Positions 6,306 to 9,348 of a DNA stretch of 9,348 bases are shown here, piece by piece (positions within the stretch are counted from its first letter, which is position 1; each line of letters opens with the position of its first letter). The translations under genes and the position numbers were made by a program. The DNA is from Pseudomonadota bacterium (lineage in GTDB: Bacteria > Pseudomonadota > Alphaproteobacteria > Rhizobiales > Rhizobiaceae), in contig JAEYXI010000058.1 in the NCBI GenBank assembly GCA_023428515.1, positions 1 to 9,348 on the forward strand, read 5' to 3'. Below the pieces are notes generated by a model that was given only the letters and a program-made list of their open reading frames with translations, made no database searches and was not told the DNA's origin.

Positions 6306-7289
6306 ATGGGCAAGCAGTTTCGTCACATAACGGGAAATGCAGCGCTCGACGCGAGCCTGCGCGGCGGCGTGGTGGCAATCGGCAATTTCGACGGCGTGCA
6401 TCGCGGCCACCAGGCCGTCCTGGAGCGCGCGCTTGAGGAGGCGAAACAGCGCGGCGTGCCGGCGCTGGTGCTGACCTTCGAGCCGCATCCGCGCAAGGTG
6501 TTCCGGCCCGAAGTGCCGCTGTTCATCCTGACGCCGCCGGCCATGAAGGCGAAACTGCTGTCGGAACTGGGTTTCGACGCGATGGTGGAACAATCCTTCA
6601 CGCGCGAGTTCGCCGGGCACTCGGCGGAAAGCTTCGTCATGGACGTGCTGGAAAGGCGGCTCGGCATCAGCCATGCGGTGACCGGATTCGACTTCCACTT
6701 CGGCAAGGACAGGCAAGGCGGCCCGGCCTTCCTGATGGAGAGCGGCGAAAGGCACGGCTTTGGCGTGTCGCTGGTCGACGCCTTCCGCGACGAGGGCGCG
6801 GAGGTCATCTCGTCGAGCCGCATCCGCGGATTGCTCGATGAAGGCGAGGTGGCGGAGGCCGCCGGGCTGCTGGGCTACCGGTTCACGGTCGAGGCGGAGG
6901 TCACTGGCGGCCAGAAGCTCGGCCGCACGCTGGGTTTTCCGACCGCGAACATGGCATTGCCTGCGGACGTGACGCTGCGGCACGGCATCTATGCAGTGCG
7001 CTTTCGCAGGCAGGACGGCTCGCTGCATGACGGCGCGGCGAGCTTTGGCCGGCGTCCTACCGTGGACGACAACGGCGCGCCGCTGCTGGAGACGTTCGTC
7101 TTCGATTTCTCTGGCGATCTCTACGGCGAGACGTGCCGCGTGTCGTTCTTCGGCTTCCTGCGCGGCGAGGAGAAGTTCGACGGGCTCGACGCGCTGGTCG
7201 CGCAGATGAAGCGCGACGATGCCGAGGCGAGGGCGCTGCTTTCGGGCGTCAGGCCGTTGTCCGACCTGGACGCCCGGATAGCATTCTGA
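6306..7289 (+). CDS. ribF: Bifunctional riboflavin kinase / FAD synthetase RibF
   Basis: Complete, 327 residues, the normal length for RibF. It phosphorylates riboflavin to FMN and then adenylylates FMN to FAD in the cytoplasm. The N-terminal FAD synthetase domain (about 17-185) has the nucleotidyltransferase motifs GNFDGVHRGH (26-35) and TFEPHPR (57-63), GFDFHFGKDR (127-136) and SSSRIR (169-174). The C-terminal flavokinase domain (about 186-315) has TLGFPTAN (208-215), GIYAV (227-231), SFGRRPTV (246-253), the probable catalytic Glu262 in LETFVFDF, and FLRGEEKF (284-291). All key motifs are present. The gene follows the HAD hydrolase after 13 bp with no strong ribosome binding site of its own, which suggests translational coupling. 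In many bacteria ribF sits directly next to ileS; here hdeD-like and mipA-like genes lie between them. Confidence 0.97.
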   Translation: MGKQFRHITGNAALDASLRGGVVAIGNFDGVHRGHQAVLERALEEAKQRGVPALVLTFEPHPRKVFRPEVPLFILTPPAMKAKLLSELGFDAMVEQSFTREFAGHSAESFVMDVLERRLGISHAVTGFDFHFGKDRQGGPAFLMESGERHGFGVSLVDAFRDEGAEVISSSRIRGLLDEGEVAEAAGLLGYRFTVEAEVTGGQKLGRTLGFPTANMALPADVTLRHGIYAVRFRRQDGSLHDGAASFGRRPTVDDNGAPLLETFVFDFSGDLYGETCRVSFFGFLRGEEKFDGLDALVAQMKRDDAEARALLSGVRPLSDLDARIAF

Positions 7290-7333
7290 GATTCAGGCAA
7301 GGCTGGCCGTAACGGCTCAGCCCGACCTGAATC
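7290..7333. terminator. Long interrupted inverted repeat between converging ribF and hdeD, likely bidirectional terminator
   Basis: GATTCAGG (7290-7297) pairs with CCTGAATC (7326-7333). Inside, GGCT (7301-7304) pairs with AGCC (7319-7322) and GCCG (7306-7309) with CGGC (7313-7316) around a TAA loop. It begins at the base after the ribF stop and lies 13 bp from the hdeD stop, in the only convergent gap of the window. No long T run follows on either side, so the hairpin may act with Rho or as a 3' end stabiliser. Confidence 0.5.
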
Positions 7334-7346
7334 GTTGCGGTCCGGA

Positions 7347-7916
7347 CTACTTGCCGCTTTTAAGCGCGAGACCGAGCGCGATCGACGTCCAACCCTGGAA
7401 GATCATGTCGATCGCCAGGAACATGCCGAGCACCCACACGCTGTTCACCGGCCAACGCAACGCGATCAGGATACCGCAGGCAAGGGTGATCAGCGCCGCG
7501 ACGACGATCCATCCCGATCCCTTGTGGGACCAATGCTTCCAACCGATCCAGAGGCGCGCGAGCCCTGCCGCGATCAAGCTGATGGCAAGAAGCAGCGTCA
7601 GGACACCAGCGGCGAGCAACGGATTGCTGAACGCGATGATACCGCCGACCGCATAGAGCAGGCCGCCGAGCAGCCACAAGAAGAAGCCGCCCCATGTCTT
7701 GACGCCAAACGCGTGGGCGATCTCGGCGCCGCCGGCGATCAGCATCATGATGCCCACCAGATAGACAGAAGCGACTGTCGCCGCGAGCAAGTTGCCGAGC
7801 GCGATCACGCCCACAATCAGCATCACGATGCCGAGCGCGACGAACCAGCCCCATTTGGAGCGCAACTCGCCGATATGTTCCTTCAAGGTGTCCGAAATGT
7901 CCGGTGTCAAAGTCAT
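7347..7916 (-). CDS. HdeD family (DUF308) six-helix membrane protein
   Basis: 189 residues from the ATG at 7916. This start has the best ribosome binding site in the window, AGGAGGG 9 nt upstream, so a longer reading from 8024 is rejected. Six hydrophobic segments are visible at about 23-41, 46-65, 77-95, 101-122, 135-154 and 158-183, in the three helix-pair pattern of the HdeD/DUF308 family (for example GIVMLIVGVIAL, then LLGGLLYAVGGIIAFSNPL). The N-terminus (MTLTPDISDTLKEHIGELRSKW) and short C-terminus (LALKSGK) are hydrophilic. It lies in the inner membrane. HdeD of E. coli is linked to acid resistance at high cell density, but the family's biochemical function is unknown and acid resistance should not be assumed here. 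It is transcribed divergently from the mipA-like gene and converges with ribF. Confidence 0.87.
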   Translation of the reverse strand: MTLTPDISDTLKEHIGELRSKWGWFVALGIVMLIVGVIALGNLLAATVASVYLVGIMMLIAGGAEIAHAFGVKTWGGFFLWLLGGLLYAVGGIIAFSNPLLAAGVLTLLLAISLIAAGLARLWIGWKHWSHKGSGWIVVAALITLACGILIALRWPVNSVWVLGMFLAIDMIFQGWTSIALGLALKSGK

Positions 7917-7925
7917 AGCGGTCGT

Positions 7926-7932
7926 CCCTCCT
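7926..7932 (-). promoter_or_regulatory. Strong ribosome binding site of the hdeD-like gene
   Basis: AGGAGGG on the minus strand lies 9 nt before the ATG at 7916. It fixes the start 36 codons inside the longest possible reading frame. Confidence 0.85.
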
Positions 7933-7934
7933 TT

Positions 7935-7966
7935 GAACGTGAGCGATTCCGAAAATGGGCACGTTC
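7935..7966. repeat. Inverted repeat GAACGTG / CACGTTC upstream of the hdeD-like gene
   Basis: A perfect 7-bp inverted repeat at 7935-7941 and 7960-7966 with an 18-nt spacer, just upstream of the hdeD ribosome binding site. The centres are 25 bp apart. It may be an operator for a dimeric regulator or an RNA hairpin. No EcfG-type general stress promoter (GGAAC-N16/17-CGTT) was found here. Confidence 0.4.
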
Positions 7967-8077
7967 GAAGAGGATGGTAACGCCGCCCGGTTGCCGCGTC
8001 CACGGTGCGATGACGCAACGGCAAGACCGCCAGAGTTTAATTCAAATTTTACGCAATCGGCTGAAACAGGGGATTTC

Positions 8078-8107
8078 ATGGGGGCATGGCGCGGTCGGCC
8101 GTGCTAA
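8078..8107 (+). other. Possible 9-codon upstream ORF in the mipA leader
   Basis: ATG at 8078 encodes MGAWRGRPC and stops with TAA at 8105-8107. AGGGGA (8068-8073) lies 4 nt before the ATG, a better ribosome binding sequence than that of mipA. The small frame is in phase with mipA, which starts 9 nt after its stop. It could tune mipA translation by re-initiation, or be chance. Confidence 0.22.
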
Positions 8108-8116
8108 CGGGGTGTC

Positions 8117-8926
8117 ATGGCAAAGCGTATCGCAACTTCGATTCTTGCCGCCGCGGCCATGCTGGCATTGCCGGCCGGCGCGCGGGCCGAAGGCGGATTG
8201 TTCGACTGGGTCCATGGTGACTGGAAGCTGATTGTCGGTGCGACCGGCATGGTGGCGCCCGATTTCGAAGGCGCCAAGGACCTCATGTTCAGCGTCTCCC
8301 CGGTCATTTCGCTGGGAAAAGCCGGACCGGAGGCGCGTTTCACCTCGCGCAACGACGGCATCTCCTTCTCGCTCTATGACAACGGCCGTCTGCGGGCCGG
8401 GGCGACGGGCAAGATCATCTTCGAACGCGATTCCGATGGCGATCTCAAGGGCCTCGACCCGGTGCGCTTCGGCGGCGAGGCCGGCGGCTTTGCGGAGATC
8501 TACCCGACCGACTGGCTGCGCGTGCGCGGCGAGGTCAGGCAGGGGATAAGGTCGCATAGCGGCGTGGTGGCCGACATCAGGGTCGATGCCTTCAAGGACA
8601 TCACGCCGTCGGTGCGTGTGTCGGGCGGCCCTCGCATATCCTTTGCGTCCGAGGATTATTTCGACAGCTATTACGGCGTGAACGCTAGGGAATCGGCGAG
8701 ATCGGGACTGTCGCAATATGATCCGGACGGCGGCGGCATCAAATCGATAGGTTTCGGCGGCGCCTACGACTGGAAGACGACGGACAGACTGACGACGAGC
8801 GTGTTCAGCGAATATTCCAGACTGATGGGCGAGGCGGCCGATTCCAGCCTGGTGAAGGAGCGCGGCTCGCCGAACCAGTTCACGATCGGCGTGTCGGCGG
8901 CATATCGTTTTGACTTCACGATGTAG
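8117..8926 (+). CDS. MipA/OmpV family outer-membrane protein
   Basis: Complete, 269 residues. The first 24 residues form a clear Sec signal peptide (basic MAKR, hydrophobic core, AGARA before the mature EGGLFDW). The rest is alternating beta-strand sequence rich in Gly, Arg and aromatic residues. Conserved MipA/OmpV features include YYGVNARESARSGLSQYDPDGGGIKS-type sequence at 185-210, the segment SVFSEYSRLMGEAADSSLVKERGSPNQF (228-255) and a terminal AYRFDF strand. The product is expected to be an outer-membrane beta-barrel. MipA of E. coli binds the lytic transglycosylase MltA and the synthase PBP1B; no such partner is visible here, so scaffold function is not assumed. The ATG at 8117 has a modest GGGG just upstream. 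The leader includes an AT-rich patch (about 8033-8056) that could hold the promoter. It is followed by the ileS leader. Confidence 0.87.
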   Translation: MAKRIATSILAAAAMLALPAGARAEGGLFDWVHGDWKLIVGATGMVAPDFEGAKDLMFSVSPVISLGKAGPEARFTSRNDGISFSLYDNGRLRAGATGKIIFERDSDGDLKGLDPVRFGGEAGGFAEIYPTDWLRVRGEVRQGIRSHSGVVADIRVDAFKDITPSVRVSGGPRISFASEDYFDSYYGVNARESARSGLSQYDPDGGGIKSIGFGGAYDWKTTDRLTTSVFSEYSRLMGEAADSSLVKERGSPNQFTIGVSAAYRFDFTM

Positions 8927-8993
8927 GAAGCCGTTTAACCGCCGCTGCAACAACCGCTTTATTCTCGGCCCAGTTTCCGCTAGAGGCAGCCGC

Positions 8994-9059
8994 ATGACGC
9001 AATTTTCGCGCATGCCGTTCCAGGCGATACGAATTATTTGCCCGGTCCCCGCGGTCTGA
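8994..9059 (+). CDS. Putative ileS leader peptide (21 residues, Ile cluster)
   Basis: ATG at 8994 with AGAGG 7 nt upstream (8982-8986) encodes MTQFSRMPFQAIRIICPVPAV and ends at TGA 9057-9059. It carries Ile-Arg-Ile-Ile (codons ATA CGA ATT ATT, 9027-9038). These Ile codons are rare in such a GC-rich genome; the visible part of ileS uses only ATC. The stop codon falls in the loop of the terminator-like hairpin at 9041-9083, and the next gene is isoleucyl-tRNA synthetase. The arrangement is that of a ribosome-sensed attenuator such as E. coli pheM-pheST. Weak promoter-like hexamers (TTTAAC 8934-8939, TTTATT 8958-8963) precede it. Because the ORF is very short, it may be chance; function is inferred. 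Confidence 0.45.
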   Translation: MTQFSRMPFQAIRIICPVPAV

Positions 9060-9083
9060 AGGCCGCCGGAAGCCGGGATTTTT
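9041..9083 (+). terminator. Nested hairpin with T5 tail: mipA terminator and/or ileS attenuator
   Basis: The outer stem is CCCGG (9041-9045) with CCGGG (9073-9077). The inner stem is GCGGTC (9051-9056) with GGCCGC (9061-9066), including one G-T wobble, closed by a TGAA loop. ATTTTT follows immediately (T5 at 9079-9083). This is the best intrinsic-terminator shape in the window. It lies 114 bp after the mipA stop and 99 bp before ileS, and it overlaps the end of the putative leader peptide. It could simply end mipA transcription, or attenuate transcription into ileS. Confidence 0.6.
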
Positions 9084-9092
9084 GCGCGCAAA
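9081..9092. repeat. 12-bp perfect palindrome TTTGCGCGCAAA
   Basis: A perfect palindrome that begins within the T tract of the hairpin terminator, in front of ileS. It could be an operator site for a dimeric regulator or an extension of the leader structure. Confidence 0.4.
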
Positions 9093-9129
9093 TTACTCGC
9101 GCTTTCTAGAAATCATGATAGTTCAACGC

Positions 9130-9163
9130 CCGGGCCGTCCGCCGCAGGAGCAATCTGGCCCGG
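9130..9163 (+). promoter_or_regulatory. Hairpin enclosing an AGGAG sequence before ileS
   Basis: CCGGGCC (9130-9136) pairs perfectly with GGCCCGG (9157-9163). The 20-nt loop contains AGGAG (9146-9150), the only strong Shine-Dalgarno-like sequence near ileS, but 20 and 32 nt from the candidate ATGs at 9171 and 9183. The 3' arm could instead pair with the GCCGGG at 9072-9077 of the upstream terminator, which gives alternative folds. Confidence 0.4.
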
Positions 9164-9182
9164 CAATCTCATGGCAAGCCAT

Positions 9183-9348
9183 ATGACCGACACGACCGAG
9201 AAGATCGACTATTCGAAGACGCTCAACCTGCCGCGGACGGATTTCCCGATGCGCGCCGGCCTGCCCGAGAAGGAGCCGGCAATCGTCAAGCGTTGGCAGG
9301 ATATGGGCATGTACAAGCGGCTGCGCGAGGACGCGGCCGGCCGCGAGA
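9183..9348 (+). CDS. ileS: Isoleucyl-tRNA synthetase, N-terminal fragment (runs off the window)
   Basis: The first 55 codons are visible: [20 protein letters not shown], then [29 protein letters not shown]. The pattern TLNLP-TDFPMRA-LP--EP-I--RW is characteristic of the bacterial IleS N-terminus just before the Rossmann fold. The HIGH and KMSKS motifs and the editing domain lie beyond the window. The enzyme charges tRNA-Ile with isoleucine in the cytoplasm. The start at 9183 is preferred because it puts the acidic MTDT-EK start directly before the conserved core; an in-frame ATG at 9171 would add MASH. Neither has a Shine-Dalgarno at normal distance. The gene follows a leader with an Ile-containing short ORF and a terminator-like hairpin, which suggests attenuation control. 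Confidence 0.93.
   Translation, partial: MTDTTEKIDYSKTLNLPRTDFPMRAGLPEKEPAIVKRWQDMGMYKRLREDAAGRE

Noticed and set aside
6132..7028. 298-codon frame on the minus strand opposite ribF
   Set aside because: Shadow of ribF, whose catalytic motifs are all intact on the plus strand.
7360..8079. Second long minus-strand frame over the hdeD region
   Set aside because: Out-of-frame, Arg-rich translation. The other frame gives six clean membrane segments and a strong ribosome binding site.
8042..9091. 349-codon frame on the minus strand covering mipA and the ileS leader
   Set aside because: Antisense to a gene with signal peptide and MipA motifs; the translation is Arg/His/Ala-rich and unlike a real protein.
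8927..9182. T-box riboswitch in front of ileS
   Set aside because: No T-box consensus (TGGNACCGCG-like) or specifier-loop architecture was found, and T-boxes are not typical of alphaproteobacteria. The Ile-rich short ORF fits better.

Overview
The window looks like chromosomal DNA of a high-GC alphaproteobacterium, most likely order Hyphomicrobiales/Rhizobiales (Mesorhizobium-like). This is inferred from strong GC bias at third codon positions, from the kinds of protein present (TadG-like secreted VWA proteins, a TIGR01459-type HAD protein beside ribF, a MipA/OmpV barrel) and from the style of the ileS N-terminus. No database search was possible. No rRNA, tRNA, CRISPR array, insertion sequence or attachment site was seen, and no long coding frame is broken.

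Left part (1-5274, all on the minus strand). Read in the direction of transcription, a membrane-anchored protein with a degenerate EAL domain (4045-5250) is followed by a likely terminator. After a 165-bp gap holding two direct GTTAACCAA repeats come two tandem, clearly paralogous TadG-like proteins with von Willebrand A domains (1924-3879, then 1-1886, the latter cut by the window edge). The two are 37 bp apart and probably form one operon for Flp/Tad-type pilus assembly or surface adhesion. The EAL protein has lost most catalytic positions of a c-di-GMP phosphodiesterase. Its architecture (two membrane segments, helical stretch, EAL fold) recalls the c-di-GMP receptor TipF.

Middle part (5423-7289, plus strand). 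A HAD-IIA hydrolase of the TIGR01459 type lies 13 bp ahead of ribF, the bifunctional riboflavin kinase/FAD synthetase, so the two are probably co-transcribed. A long interrupted inverted repeat (7290-7333) separates ribF from the converging hdeD-like gene.

Right part (7347-9348). A six-helix HdeD/DUF308 membrane protein (minus strand) is divergent from a MipA/OmpV-family outer-membrane protein (plus strand). After mipA comes a 256-bp leader and then the start of ileS, isoleucyl-tRNA synthetase, which runs off the window. This leader is the most interesting part of the window. It holds a 21-codon ORF with a good ribosome binding site and an isoleucine cluster (Ile-Arg-Ile-Ile, codons ATA CGA ATT ATT). 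The ORF ends inside the loop of a nested GC-rich hairpin followed by TTTTT. This is the layout expected for ribosome-mediated transcription attenuation of ileS. A further hairpin that encloses an AGGAG sequence lies just before the ileS start.
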